Origin: Pasteurella sp030783905
GTDB lineage: Bacteria > Pseudomonadota > Gammaproteobacteria > Enterobacterales > Pasteurellaceae
Direction: 5' to 3'
Assembly: GCA_051122655.1 (NCBI GenBank)
Contig: CP182107.1
Coordinates: 1,860,001 to 1,924,000 of the forward strand
DNA length: 64,000 nucleotides
Part shown: positions 39,083 to 47,957 of the stretch, one piece after another
Numbering within the stretch: the stretch's first letter is position 1
How the letters are laid out: every line of letters begins with the position of its first letter
Translations under genes and position numbers: made by a program
Notes under the pieces: model-generated
Told to the model about the DNA's origin: nothing
Seen by the model: only the letters and a program-made list of their open reading frames with translations
Databases searched by the model: none

Positions 39083-39535
39083 CTAGGGTTTAATATCACG
39101 CAAAATGGGATTTTGCATTGAAATTAAGGTTTCAGTTGATTGAATTTCATCAATTAACTGGATTTTTGAGGCTAATACAGCATGTAATTCTGCGATTGTG
39201 TGGGTCATCACTTTAATAAAAATCGAGTAATTTCCTGTGGTGTAATAAGCCTCAACAACTTCGTCAAAGCCCTCAAGTTTTTTGATCACTTTATCGTAAT
39301 CTTTGGCACTTTTTAGGATGATCCCGATAAAACAGCACACATCGTAGCCTAACTTACGTTCATTAATCCGGACTTTGGTGCCTTCAATAATGCCTGCTTG
39401 ACGCATTTTTTCCACACGGACATGGATCGTTCCTGGGCTCACGCCGAAATTTTTCGCCATTTCTGCATAAGGGGTACGTGCATCTTTGGTTAAAACACGC
39501 AATATTTGCTGATCAAGATTATCAATATTGTGCAT
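39083..39535 (-). CDS. asnC: Lrp/AsnC-family transcriptional regulator AsnC
   Basis: AsnC controls asnA in response to asparagine. The 150-residue product has an N-terminal winged HTH (DARTPYAEMAKNFGVSPGTI) and a C-terminal RAM ligand-binding domain (GFDEVVEAYYTTGNYSIFIKV). It is divergent from asnA with a 157-base AT-rich gap that should hold its operator. udp follows in the same direction. Confidence 0.94.
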   Translation of the reverse strand: MHNIDNLDQQILRVLTKDARTPYAEMAKNFGVSPGTIHVRVEKMRQAGIIEGTKVRINERKLGYDVCCFIGIILKSAKDYDKVIKKLEGFDEVVEAYYTTGNYSIFIKVMTHTIAELHAVLASKIQLIDEIQSTETLISMQNPILRDIKP

Positions 39536-39692
39536 AGCTGACCTTTTTTAGAATTTTTTTAAAAATAAATACGTTATATTATATAAAATTCAAAGTATAT
39601 CGCTTATTTTAAAAAAAGTATTGAGTTACAGGGCTTTTGTATTAAATAATATTCAGTGAATTTGATGTAGTATATATTTTAAGGTATCGAAA

Positions 39693-40685
39693 ATGAAGAA
39701 ATCATTTATTTTACAACAACAAGAAATTAGTTTTGCGAAGAACACATTCACAGAAAAATTAGCAGAACATTTGGGTATTGTTGAAGTCCAAGGCCCTATC
39801 CTAAGCCAAGTTGGTAATGGTATTCAAGATAATCTTTCAGGTGCAGAGAAAGCGGTGCAAGTAAATGTGAAACAGATCACAGATGCCACCTTTGAGGTTG
39901 TTCACTCTTTAGCCAAATGGAAACGCCACACGCTAGCACGTTTTAATTTTGCACAAGGTGAGGGCTTATTTGTGCATATGACAGCGCTTCGTCCCGATGA
40001 AGATTCTTTAGATCAAACCCATTCAGTGTACGTGGATCAATGGGATTGGGAAAAAGTCATTAGTGCACAACAACGTAATCTTGATTATTTGAAAGAAACA
40101 GTGCGTGCTATTTATGCTGCGATTTTAGAAACAGAAGCTGCGGTAAGTAAAAAATTTGGTTTGGCTACCTTTTTGCCAAAGGAAATTAAATTTATCCACA
40201 GCGAAGAATTGGTACAGCGTTTCCCGAATATGAATGATAAAGAACGTGAGAATGCAATTTGTAAAGAGCATGGGGCGGTATTTTTAATCGGCATTGGTGG
40301 CAAACTGTCTGATGGTAAACCTCACGATGTGCGTGCACCCGATTATGATGACTGGACAACACCGTCAGAAGGGGAATATAAAGGGCTAAATGGCGATATT
40401 CTGGTGTGGAACCCAATTTTAGAACGCGCCTTTGAGTTGTCTTCTATGGGGATTCGTGTGGATGAAACAGCATTACGTAAACAGCTTGCGTTAACTCATA
40501 ATGAAGATCGCCTGAAATTTGATTGGCACCAAGACTTAATTAATGGTCGTTTACCCTTGTCGATTGGGGGGGGCATTGGTCGTTCACGCTTAGTGATGTT
40601 ACTCTTACAGAAAAAGCACATCGGTGAAGTTCAATCCAGTGTGTGGCCAAAATGGGTGATGGAGGAGTTTGATAATATCCTGTAA
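39693..40685 (+). CDS. asnA: Aspartate-ammonia ligase (asparagine synthetase A)
   Basis: AsnA makes asparagine from aspartate and ammonia using ATP. The 330-residue product has the class II aminoacyl-tRNA synthetase-like fold: FILQQQEISFAKNTF at the start, the LAKWKRHTLARF and DEDSLDQTHSVYVDQWDWE segments, and the C-terminal LPLSIGGGIGRSR motif. The GGGIG motif is encoded by a run of eight G (40566-40573) but the frame is intact. Regulated most likely by divergent AsnC. Confidence 0.98.
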   Translation: MKKSFILQQQEISFAKNTFTEKLAEHLGIVEVQGPILSQVGNGIQDNLSGAEKAVQVNVKQITDATFEVVHSLAKWKRHTLARFNFAQGEGLFVHMTALRPDEDSLDQTHSVYVDQWDWEKVISAQQRNLDYLKETVRAIYAAILETEAAVSKKFGLATFLPKEIKFIHSEELVQRFPNMNDKERENAICKEHGAVFLIGIGGKLSDGKPHDVRAPDYDDWTTPSEGEYKGLNGDILVWNPILERAFELSSMGIRVDETALRKQLALTHNEDRLKFDWHQDLINGRLPLSIGGGIGRSRLVMLLLQKKHIGEVQSSVWPKWVMEEFDNIL

Positions 40686-40717
40686 TTATCGTTGCTCATT
40701 TGCCTTTTCAATAAAAC

Positions 40718-40760
40718 AGTGCGGTGGTGTTTGCCAATATTTCCACCGCACTTTCTTTCT
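40718..40760 (+). terminator. Terminator after asnA containing an uptake sequence
   Basis: A 10-bp stem AGTGCGGTGG / CCACCGCACT is followed by TTCTTTCTC. The second arm carries an exact uptake core on minus (40745-40753); the first arm lacks one base of the core. Confidence 0.8.
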
Positions 40761-40788
40761 CTCTTCTTCCTGAAAACGACGAAACGGA

Positions 40789-40813
40789 CAAAAAAGGGTG
40801 GCTTACACCACCC
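40789..40813 (-). terminator. Terminator after murP
   Basis: GGGTGG / CCACCC stem with a 6-base loop is followed on the minus strand by a run of T. Confidence 0.75.
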
Positions 40814-40868
40814 AAATGCTGATATCTATCATGTTCCTATAGGAAAAAGGACAGGTCAGCAAAACTCT

Positions 40869-42299
40869 TCAGCTTAAATCGACATCTTTGGTCGCAAAGA
40901 AATAAGTTGTGATAAAGCCCGTCGCGTAAGCCACCACCGTGCCTAATAAATAAGTCGCAATAGCCGGCAATACTCCATTCGGTGAGGTCATTAATGGGAT
41001 AGCGAGTAAACCAGATGGCCCAAAGACGGTATTTAACCCCATTGGGAAGCCTAAATACGCCACTAATCCAATGGTAAAACCGCCTGCTGCCCCACCAATA
41101 CAGGCGGTAATAAACGGTTTAACACGTGGTAAGGTTACCCCGTAAATCAACGGTTCACCGATACCTAAAAAGCCTGGAATAATCGCCCCTTTGATTTGAT
41201 CACGTAAAATGGCACCTTTATTGGCTTTAAAGTAAAGGGCTAAGGCTGCCCCTACTTGTCCTGCCCCTGCCATGGCAAGAACAGGGAAAAGGGCGTTAAA
41301 TCCTTGAGTTTCCACTAAGGCAAAATAGACCGGGACAAAACCTTGGTGAATACCGAGCATCACGGAGATGAGGAATAAGCCCGCTAAGACCGCGGTACCT
41401 AATGGATTGCCATTTAAGTTGGAGAACAACCAAGACATCCCATTAAACAGATATACCCCAATTGGCATAATAAAGAGGAAGGTAAAACAGCCCATAATTA
41501 ATAGGGTAACCGTCGAGGTTAATGCCATATCTAAGCTATCAGGGATGAATTTTCGCACCCAACGCTCTACTTTAGCACCGACAATGGCGGCGATTAAAAC
41601 CCCGATGATATTCCCCCGCGGATCAATAGTTAAGCCAAAGAAGTTGCTTAATCCAGAATAAATCCCTTTGGTTGCTTCTGGGTTATAACCCAAGATAAAT
41701 AAAGAGGCAAGGATGGCACCGTTGACACCAGAGCCACCAAAGGCTTTAGCCGCATTATAACCAATGAGAATGCTTAAAAAGCTAAATAAGCCTTTACTAA
41801 ATACTTTCATATAGGCGATGACATCTACTAAGAAAGCATTAGGATTGTCCACTCCAGTGACAAAGGCTTGTTGTAAGACAGTCGCTAGACCAAGGAGTAA
41901 GCCCGCGCCAATAAAGCCAGGAATCAGCGGTGTAAAGATCGTAGCAAACTTAGCAAAGAATTGATGGACACTGCTGGTTTGAGTGGATTTAATTTGTTGT
42001 TTTTGTGTGCGTGCAATCTCTTGGAGAGAAGGTGAGGTGAGATCGCTGCCTAACGCGGTTTTCATGAGCTCTGCCGCTTGCGTCGCTTTACCTGGGCCTA
42101 AGATGATCTGAAGTTGGGCATCGGCTTCAACTACCCCCATCACATCACTGATTTTTTTTATCTCGTCTTTATCAACAACTGACGAATCGTGCAAGGTGAC
42201 ACGTAAGCGTGTCATACAATTAGTGACACTTTGGATGTTGCTTTTTCCACCTAAATGTTGGATAAGCACGCGGATCATCGCATTATCAATTGTTGCCAT
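40869..42299 (-). CDS. murP: PTS N-acetylmuramic acid transporter subunit IIBC (MurP)
   Basis: MurP imports N-acetylmuramic acid and phosphorylates it to MurNAc-6-phosphate. The 476-residue product has an N-terminal IIB domain with the phosphorylated Cys28 in TNCMTRLRVTL and a C-terminal IIC domain of about ten membrane helices, with the GIGEPLIYGVTLPRV substrate motif. There is no IIA domain, so it must borrow one such as Crr (IIA-Glc). It lies 11 bases after murQ in one operon, and MurNAc specificity is inferred from this context. Confidence 0.9.
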   Translation of the reverse strand: MATIDNAMIRVLIQHLGGKSNIQSVTNCMTRLRVTLHDSSVVDKDEIKKISDVMGVVEADAQLQIILGPGKATQAAELMKTALGSDLTSPSLQEIARTQKQQIKSTQTSSVHQFFAKFATIFTPLIPGFIGAGLLLGLATVLQQAFVTGVDNPNAFLVDVIAYMKVFSKGLFSFLSILIGYNAAKAFGGSGVNGAILASLFILGYNPEATKGIYSGLSNFFGLTIDPRGNIIGVLIAAIVGAKVERWVRKFIPDSLDMALTSTVTLLIMGCFTFLFIMPIGVYLFNGMSWLFSNLNGNPLGTAVLAGLFLISVMLGIHQGFVPVYFALVETQGFNALFPVLAMAGAGQVGAALALYFKANKGAILRDQIKGAIIPGFLGIGEPLIYGVTLPRVKPFITACIGGAAGGFTIGLVAYLGFPMGLNTVFGPSGLLAIPLMTSPNGVLPAIATYLLGTVVAYATGFITTYFFATKDVDLS

Positions 42300-42310
42300 A
42301 ACGTTCTCCT

Positions 42311-43216
42311 TTATTTAACCAAAGTTAATGCTTGGTGAATAAAACCATTGGCTTGTGCCAAGCAGTTTTTGGCTTCTTCTGCTGACATATTCAGTAATAG
42401 CATGACAATCGCTACTTTACATTGTCCATTTGATTGGCGTAAGGCATGTTCTGCCTGTTGGCGATCACATTGGGTGACTTCCATGACAATGTTTTTTTGG
42501 CGCTCGACTAATTTCTGGTTAGTCGCCACCACATCGATCATTAAATTACCAAACACCTTGCCTGTTTTAATCATCGCCCCTGTTGTGAGCATATTCAGAA
42601 TCAGTTTTTGTGCGGTACCTGCTTTCATTCGTGATGATCCGGTAATGACTTCAGGGCCGACAATCGGTGTAATCGCGATGTTGGCAAGTGTGGCCAACGC
42701 GGAATCTGGATTACAACTAATCCCTACTGTGACACAGCCCACCTCTTTTGCATAGTCAATACCCGCTAGAACATAAGGCGTACGCCCACTGGCTGCGATA
42801 CCGACCACCACATCGTTTTCATTCAGCGTCAGTGCTTGCAAATCTTGCTTGCCGGCATTCCGGTCATCTTCGGCATTTTCTACCGCGCGTAAAATCGCTT
42901 GTGGTCCGCCGGCGATCAATCCCACCACTTGCTCATGGGGTGTACCAAAGGTAGGTGGGCATTCACTCGCATCTAAAATGCCTAAGCGTCCCGAGGTACC
43001 TGCCCCTAAATAAATTAATCGTCCATTTTTCATGAAGGCTTGCGCAATCGCATCAACCGCTTGTGCGATGTCGGGTAACACTTTTTCGATGGCGAAAGGA
43101 ACTTTTTGATCTTCCTGATTAATAACTGCTAACATATCTAAGGTTGAAAGTTGGTCGATATGGGTACTGAATGGGTTCCGACTTTCGGTGATCAGCGCAT
43201 CGAGTGCATTTTGCAT
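42311..43216 (-). CDS. murQ: N-acetylmuramic acid 6-phosphate etherase MurQ
   Basis: MurQ cleaves the D-lactyl ether from MurNAc-6-phosphate, giving GlcNAc-6-phosphate for peptidoglycan recycling. The 301-residue product has a SIS domain with the signature GRLIYLGAGTSGRLGILDASECPPTF (read over residues about 63-88) and GSSRMKAGTAQK. It is divergent from murR and lies upstream of murP. Confidence 0.97.
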   Translation of the reverse strand: MQNALDALITESRNPFSTHIDQLSTLDMLAVINQEDQKVPFAIEKVLPDIAQAVDAIAQAFMKNGRLIYLGAGTSGRLGILDASECPPTFGTPHEQVVGLIAGGPQAILRAVENAEDDRNAGKQDLQALTLNENDVVVGIAASGRTPYVLAGIDYAKEVGCVTVGISCNPDSALATLANIAITPIVGPEVITGSSRMKAGTAQKLILNMLTTGAMIKTGKVFGNLMIDVVATNQKLVERQKNIVMEVTQCDRQQAEHALRQSNGQCKVAIVMLLLNMSAEEAKNCLAQANGFIHQALTLVK

Positions 43217-43240
43217 AAAAAATTCCTTTGATGATTTTAC

Positions 43241-43309
43241 TTTGGATTATTTTATTCCAAAATAGTTTATGAATGGAGATTATTTATTCATTCTGTGAGC
43301 TTGCTCACT
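43241..43309. promoter_or_regulatory. murQ-murR control region with CRP and palindromic sites
   Basis: TGTGA-N6-TCACT (43294-43309) matches the CRP consensus. A TTTGGA / TCCAAA palindrome (43241-43261) lies next to murQ and may be a MurR or other operator. The whole gap is 118 bases. Confidence 0.6.
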
Positions 43310-43334
43310 TTTTATTCTTATATGGGAGTGCTTT

Positions 43335-44195
43335 ATGGGCTTATTAATTAAGCTGAAACATACCTATCCTTCGCTTTCCCCGAATGAACAGCGAATTGCT
43401 AATTTTATTTTGAAATATCCGCATCAAGTCAAATCATTGTCATCGAAAGCTTTAGCCAATCAGATTGGTGTGAGTCAATCTGCAATCATTAAATTTAGCC
43501 AGAAATTAGGGGTAGATCGGTTTAGTGATTTCAAACTAGCAATCAGCGAGGCCTTGATTCGGCAAGAAACCGAATCTGAACAACGTGTTCATTTACACGA
43601 CAGTATTACGGATAAGGATGATTTAAGTGAAATTGCAGAAAAACTCTTTCTGGAAAAACAGCAAGCACTGAAAGAAAGTTTAAGCTTGAACCCGATTCCG
43701 TATGTGACACGTGTGATTGAGCAGTTAATGCAAGCGAAACGAATTCAGTTGATGGGGATAGGGAATTCCGCACTGGTTGCCAAAGATTTGTTTTATAAAT
43801 TGACCAAAATTGGTTTACCTGTGGTCACGGAAACGGATACCCATGCATCCTTAGCGATGAGTCAAAGTTTAACCCCGCAGGATGTGCTGTTTTTGATTTC
43901 GTTTTCTGGCTGTCATCGTGAAATTGTCTTAGCCGCTGAAAATGCGAAAGCACGTCAGATTAAACTCATCGCTCTGACCGCCTTCACAAGCAATCCATTG
44001 CATGAATTGGCGGATTATTTGCTCTATTCTGTGGCAGATGAATCCACTTTTCGTAGCTCTTCGATTGCCTCACGGACGGCACAGCACGCGATCACCGATT
44101 TATTATTTATGGGTATTTTGCAACAGAAAGAACACGCTAATGAGCTTATTTTAGAAAGTCGAGAGTTGATTGGTCGGCTGAACAAAGGGCGTTAG
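43335..44195 (+). CDS. murR: RpiR-family regulator, likely MurR
   Basis: The 286-residue product has an N-terminal RpiR HTH (residues 1-77, LSPNEQRIANFIL and ALANQIGVSQSAIIKFSQKLG) and a C-terminal SIS sugar-phosphate domain (IQLMGIGNSALVAKDLFYKL). It is divergent from murQ-murP, which is how MurR, the repressor of MurNAc use in E. coli, is placed; the ligand there is MurNAc-6-phosphate. The name is based on context as well as family. Confidence 0.87.
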   Translation: MGLLIKLKHTYPSLSPNEQRIANFILKYPHQVKSLSSKALANQIGVSQSAIIKFSQKLGVDRFSDFKLAISEALIRQETESEQRVHLHDSITDKDDLSEIAEKLFLEKQQALKESLSLNPIPYVTRVIEQLMQAKRIQLMGIGNSALVAKDLFYKLTKIGLPVVTETDTHASLAMSQSLTPQDVLFLISFSGCHREIVLAAENAKARQIKLIALTAFTSNPLHELADYLLYSVADESTFRSSSIASRTAQHAITDLLFMGILQQKEHANELILESRELIGRLNKGR

Positions 44196-44205
44196 TAGGG
44201 CGAGA

Positions 44206-44214
44206 AAGTGCGGT
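44206..44214 (+). repeat. DNA uptake signal sequence
   Basis: Exact AAGTGCGGT core just after murR. Confidence 0.8.
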
Positions 44215-44293
44215 GTGCTGTTGGCTTTTTTTCTGAGTGAGAGCCCGCTAGTGGTTTAACAATTTCTTTACAAGGAAGCAGGAGCATGATAAA

Positions 44294-44309
44294 AAGCAAA
44301 CGTTTGCAA
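44294..44309. promoter_or_regulatory. PurR-like (LacI-family) palindrome before the TAXI transporter
   Basis: GCAAACGTTTGC, a perfect 12-base palindrome (44296-44307), matches the core of PurR boxes. It lies about 65 bases before the receptor's ATG. Confidence 0.65.
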
Positions 44310-44374
44310 AGAGAAAAATATGGATTGCAAATACATTCTTTTGCTTGTCTCTCCCAACAATACAGGAGTCACGT

Positions 44375-45394
44375 ATGAAAAAAATGACATTTTCCCTCAG
44401 CGTTGTTGCAACCGTATTATTTGCGCTTTCGCTTTCGGCTTGTGATGATAAGACCACTACAACAGCTTCAACCACTTCTAATAATCCACCAACTAGCACG
44501 ACAGAGACACCGGTGGGCGTAAAAAGTAAGTTTGTCACCATTGCGACTGGTGGTGCCTCTGGGCCGTATAATATTATTGCGACGACATTGTCTGATATTT
44601 ATAGCAAGTCCTTAAAAACGAATTCCAAAACCCAAACAACGGGTGCTTCGGTCGAAAACTTGAATTTATTAGCACAGAAAAAAGTGGAAATGGCATTTGT
44701 GATGAGTGATGCGTTAAACGATGCACTCAATGGCACTGGTAGTTTCCCAACGAAGCTAGAGAATATCACTCAAATGGCTGCCTTGTATCCAAACTATGTA
44801 CAAATTGTCACGTCTAAACGTTCAGGCATTAAAACCATTACCGATTTAAAAGGCAAACGGGTCGCTACGGGAGCACAAAATTCAGGGGTGGAAGTGAATG
44901 CACGCAATTTATTAGCAGGCTTTGGTATCACCTATTCGGATATTACAGTGGATTATTTAGGTTATGCCGAAGCGGCGGATGCATTAAAAGCAGGATCGAT
45001 TGATGCCGCGTTTTTAACCAGTGGTTTACCTAATTCCTCATTACTTGAATTACAGCAAAGTTTTGATTTGCAATTAGTGGCGATTCCGCTAGACGGTGTA
45101 CAAAAACTGGCAGAATCTAAACCTTATTTTAATGCGATGGCGATTCCAGCCAATACCTATGGTAATGATGCGCCGGTACCAACCGCAGCGATTAAAAATG
45201 CCTTGGTGGTGCGTAAAGATTTGAGTGAGGCGGATGTGTATTTATTGACGAAAACCTTCTTTGACAGTTTACCGCAATTACAAACCGCACATCAGGCGGC
45301 AAAAGCCGTGAGCTTAGAGGAAGCACAGCAAGGCATGGTTGCACCATTACATCCTGGTGCGCAAAAATATTATGATGAAGTGAGCAAAAAGTAA
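44375..45394 (+). CDS. TRAP transporter TAXI-family solute receptor (lipoprotein)
   Basis: The substrate-binding subunit of a TAXI-type tripartite transporter; substrates are generally small carboxylates such as glutamate, but the one here is unknown. The product of 339 residues has a lipoprotein signal ending in LSAC, a Thr/Ser-rich linker (TTTTASTTSNNPPTSTTE), then the TAXI domain (IATGGASGPYNIIATTLSDI). The ATG at 44375 follows CAGGAG; an in-frame ATG at 44345 is too early to be a signal start. Unlike most TAXI receptors it seems lipid-anchored. Confidence 0.88.
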   Translation: MKKMTFSLSVVATVLFALSLSACDDKTTTTASTTSNNPPTSTTETPVGVKSKFVTIATGGASGPYNIIATTLSDIYSKSLKTNSKTQTTGASVENLNLLAQKKVEMAFVMSDALNDALNGTGSFPTKLENITQMAALYPNYVQIVTSKRSGIKTITDLKGKRVATGAQNSGVEVNARNLLAGFGITYSDITVDYLGYAEAADALKAGSIDAAFLTSGLPNSSLLELQQSFDLQLVAIPLDGVQKLAESKPYFNAMAIPANTYGNDAPVPTAAIKNALVVRKDLSEADVYLLTKTFFDSLPQLQTAHQAAKAVSLEEAQQGMVAPLHPGAQKYYDEVSKK

Positions 45395-45403
45395 GCTAAA
45401 TCG

Positions 45404-45883
45404 ATGTTGAGAACGCTCAGCAAGTGGATGTTGATATTAGGCAGTATTCTTCTGCTTGTTGGGTTGTTGCCGGTGAATTATTTGGTTATTAATACGCCAC
45501 AGATGCGTTGTTATTTACGCGTGCCTGAATTTAGTTTGCAGTGGCGACATTCAGTTGAGCACCAATTATGGCAGGAACATTACCGGCATAACGGCCATAC
45601 GCTGTTGCTATATCAAACTTGGTTACAAACCTTTGGTGCGGGTACCCCTTCTCAAGGGGAGGCGTTGGCGAATGTGCCGTCAGGTTATATCGGCTATGCA
45701 CAACATATCGAATTGACGGAGTTAAATTGGGTCGTTTCTCGTCGTATGGAAGGCACCATTAATAGCGCTAATTGGCATTTCCCGATTTATCAAACCTTAC
45801 CCGATTATTCCACTGTCCATATTAAACCAACACAATCACCTTTGATTCTTTTTTTGTTAGGGAGTGCATGTAATGACGGATAA
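45404..45883 (+). CDS. DUF1850 protein of the TAXI-TRAP operon
   Basis: A 159-residue protein of the DUF1850 family, which is commonly encoded between TAXI receptor and fused permease. It has an N-terminal membrane helix (WMLILGSILLLVGLLPV) and a Cys-containing domain with SLQWRHSVEHQLWQE. Its function is unknown; it may help assemble or gate the transporter. It starts 10 bases after the receptor gene and overlaps the permease by 11 bases, so translation is coupled. Confidence 0.8.
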   Translation: MLRTLSKWMLILGSILLLVGLLPVNYLVINTPQMRCYLRVPEFSLQWRHSVEHQLWQEHYRHNGHTLLLYQTWLQTFGAGTPSQGEALANVPSGYIGYAQHIELTELNWVVSRRMEGTINSANWHFPIYQTLPDYSTVHIKPTQSPLILFLLGSACNDG

Positions 45884-47864
45884 AATCCAAACAGCTACCA
45901 CTAATCTAGGGAGCCGAGAACAAGCGATCTTAGAAAAATATGATCGTGAATCAGTGACCAGACAGACCAATCCGTTACAAAAAGGGCTGATTACGGTCAT
46001 TGCCGTATGCTACTCCTTATTTCATCTCTATATTACCTTTTATCCTTTACCCACTTTATTACAGCGTGCAATCCACGTAGGTGTTGGGGCAATTTTGATT
46101 TTCTTAATTTATCCCGCCACGCAAAAAAATCGGCAAGGGGGTGTGGCTTGGTATGATTGGGTGTGGATAGGCATCGCTAGCCTTGGTGTGGGGTATTTAG
46201 TTCATCAGTACAATGACATTATGACGATTCGCGGTGGTATTCCGAATACAGTGGACATTGTTGTGGCTATTTTGACTGTCCTTGCGGTGTTAGAAGTAAC
46301 ACGGCGGATTACAGGCTTGATACTCGTGCTTTTCGCCTTGGTTTTTCTGGCCTATCCTTTTGTCAGTTCAATGGATTTTATCCCTGATCGCTTATTAACC
46401 CGTCCTTATGATGTTGGGGATATTTTTGGTCAACTTTATCTCAAAACAGAAGGGTTATATTCGTCAGCCATCGGGGCATCGGTAACGTTTATTTTCTTGT
46501 TTATTTTATTTGGTGCCTTTTTAGCGAAATCGGGCATGGGGCAGTTATTTAATGATATTGCCTTAGCACTTGCCGGTGATAAGCAAGGGGGACCGGCGAA
46601 AGTGGCGGTGATTTCAAGTGGTTTTATGGGCAGTATTAATGGGGCAGCAGTGGCGAATGTGGTGAGTACGGGGGCCTTTACCATCCCATTAATGAAAAAA
46701 ATTGGTTATCACCGAAATTTTGCGGGAGCCGTAGAGGCGAGTGCCTCAGTGGGTGGACAAATTCTGCCACCGATTATGGGTGCCAGCGCGTTTATTATGG
46801 CGGAAACCACTGGCGTGAGTTATGGCACCATTGCACTGGCTGCGCTCTTTCCTGCCGTGCTGTATTACCTCGGCGTGATTGCGCAAGTCCATTTCCGTGC
46901 GGGCAAACAAAATTTGAAAGGCTTATCGAAGGATCAATTACCGCGGTTTAAGGTGATCATGAAAGCGCGTGGGCATATGTTATTGCCGATTATCGCATTG
47001 GTGTGGTTTTTAATCGAATCCGTTCCGATTGGTTATGCCGCCGTTTATACCATTGGCATAACCGTATTAATTAGCCAATTGCGTCAAGAAACACGTATGG
47101 GGCTAAAAGAAATTATTGCCGCGTTAGAAGATGGGGCGAAACAGTCCCTGTCTGTGATGGCTGCTTGTGCGGTGGTTGGAATTGTGATTGGCGTGGTAAA
47201 TTTAACCAGTTTTGGTACGGTGATTACCTCCTCTATTGTCACCTTAGGTGCTGGTTCGTTATTATTCACCTTATTTTTAACTATGATTGCCTCAATGATC
47301 TTAGGCATGGGGTTACCGTCTATTCCCGCTTATATCATCACGGCAACCATGGCAGCACCGGCACTTGCTACGTTTGATGTCCCAGTGTTAGTGGCACATA
47401 TGTTTGTGTTTTATTTTGGTATTTTTGCCAATATCACGCCTCCGGTCGCCTTAGCCGCGTTTGCCGGTGCAGGGATTGCACAAGGGGATCCAATGAAAAC
47501 AGGCTGGCAATCATTGCGTTTGGCCTTGGCAGGTTTTATTGTGCCATTTATGTTTGTGTATAACCCGAATATGCTGATGATTGATGTGAGCAGTGTTGCG
47601 GTGACGGCAAAAACCTTCCCGCTCCCTCACGTTGTGGACATTATCAGTGTATTGGTTTCGTCCACAATTGGCGTATTAGGTTTATCCGCTGCTACCGAAG
47701 GGTATTTCAAACAAGTGATGCCAATTTGGCAACGGGTGATATTGGCGGTTGGTTCCTTTATGCTGATTATTCCAGAGCTGATGACTGATTTGGTGGGGAT
47801 CGGTATCGTGGCGGTGATGATAGGGTTGAATTTACGCTGTCCCACATTACAGCCACGCAAGTAG
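45873..47864 (+). CDS. TRAP transporter fused permease (4TM-12TM, TAXI type)
   Basis: The inner-membrane permease of the TAXI transporter, with the small DctQ and large DctM subunits fused in one 663-residue chain. The N-terminal 4-helix part (residues about 30-165) precedes the large part with GSINGAAVANVVSTGAFTIP and GMGLPSIPAYI, typical of DctM. The ATG at 45873 lies 8 bases after GGAG; a GTG at 45864 is the other option. It ends the operon, closed by a terminator. Confidence 0.9.
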   Translation: MTDKIQTATTNLGSREQAILEKYDRESVTRQTNPLQKGLITVIAVCYSLFHLYITFYPLPTLLQRAIHVGVGAILIFLIYPATQKNRQGGVAWYDWVWIGIASLGVGYLVHQYNDIMTIRGGIPNTVDIVVAILTVLAVLEVTRRITGLILVLFALVFLAYPFVSSMDFIPDRLLTRPYDVGDIFGQLYLKTEGLYSSAIGASVTFIFLFILFGAFLAKSGMGQLFNDIALALAGDKQGGPAKVAVISSGFMGSINGAAVANVVSTGAFTIPLMKKIGYHRNFAGAVEASASVGGQILPPIMGASAFIMAETTGVSYGTIALAALFPAVLYYLGVIAQVHFRAGKQNLKGLSKDQLPRFKVIMKARGHMLLPIIALVWFLIESVPIGYAAVYTIGITVLISQLRQETRMGLKEIIAALEDGAKQSLSVMAACAVVGIVIGVVNLTSFGTVITSSIVTLGAGSLLFTLFLTMIASMILGMGLPSIPAYIITATMAAPALATFDVPVLVAHMFVFYFGIFANITPPVALAAFAGAGIAQGDPMKTGWQSLRLALAGFIVPFMFVYNPNMLMIDVSSVAVTAKTFPLPHVVDIISVLVSSTIGVLGLSAATEGYFKQVMPIWQRVILAVGSFMLIIPELMTDLVGIGIVAVMIGLNLRCPTLQPRK

Positions 47865-47869
47865 ATAAA

Positions 47870-47899
47870 CAAAAAGGCGATATATTATCGCCTTTTTGT
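47870..47899. terminator. Terminator after the TRAP permease
   Basis: A 12-bp stem AAAAAGGCGATA / TATCGCCTTTTT with a 3-base loop. It can act in both directions and sits before the convergent MarC gene. Confidence 0.92.
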
Positions 47900-47957
47900 T
47901 GTGAAAATATCAGTAGAAAACGGCAAGCAATTCACTGCACTTTTACCGTTTTGGCAA

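Noticed and set aside
40566..40573. Run of eight G in asnA as a phase-variation switch
   Set aside because: It encodes the conserved GGGIG motif of an essential-type enzyme and the frame is intact.
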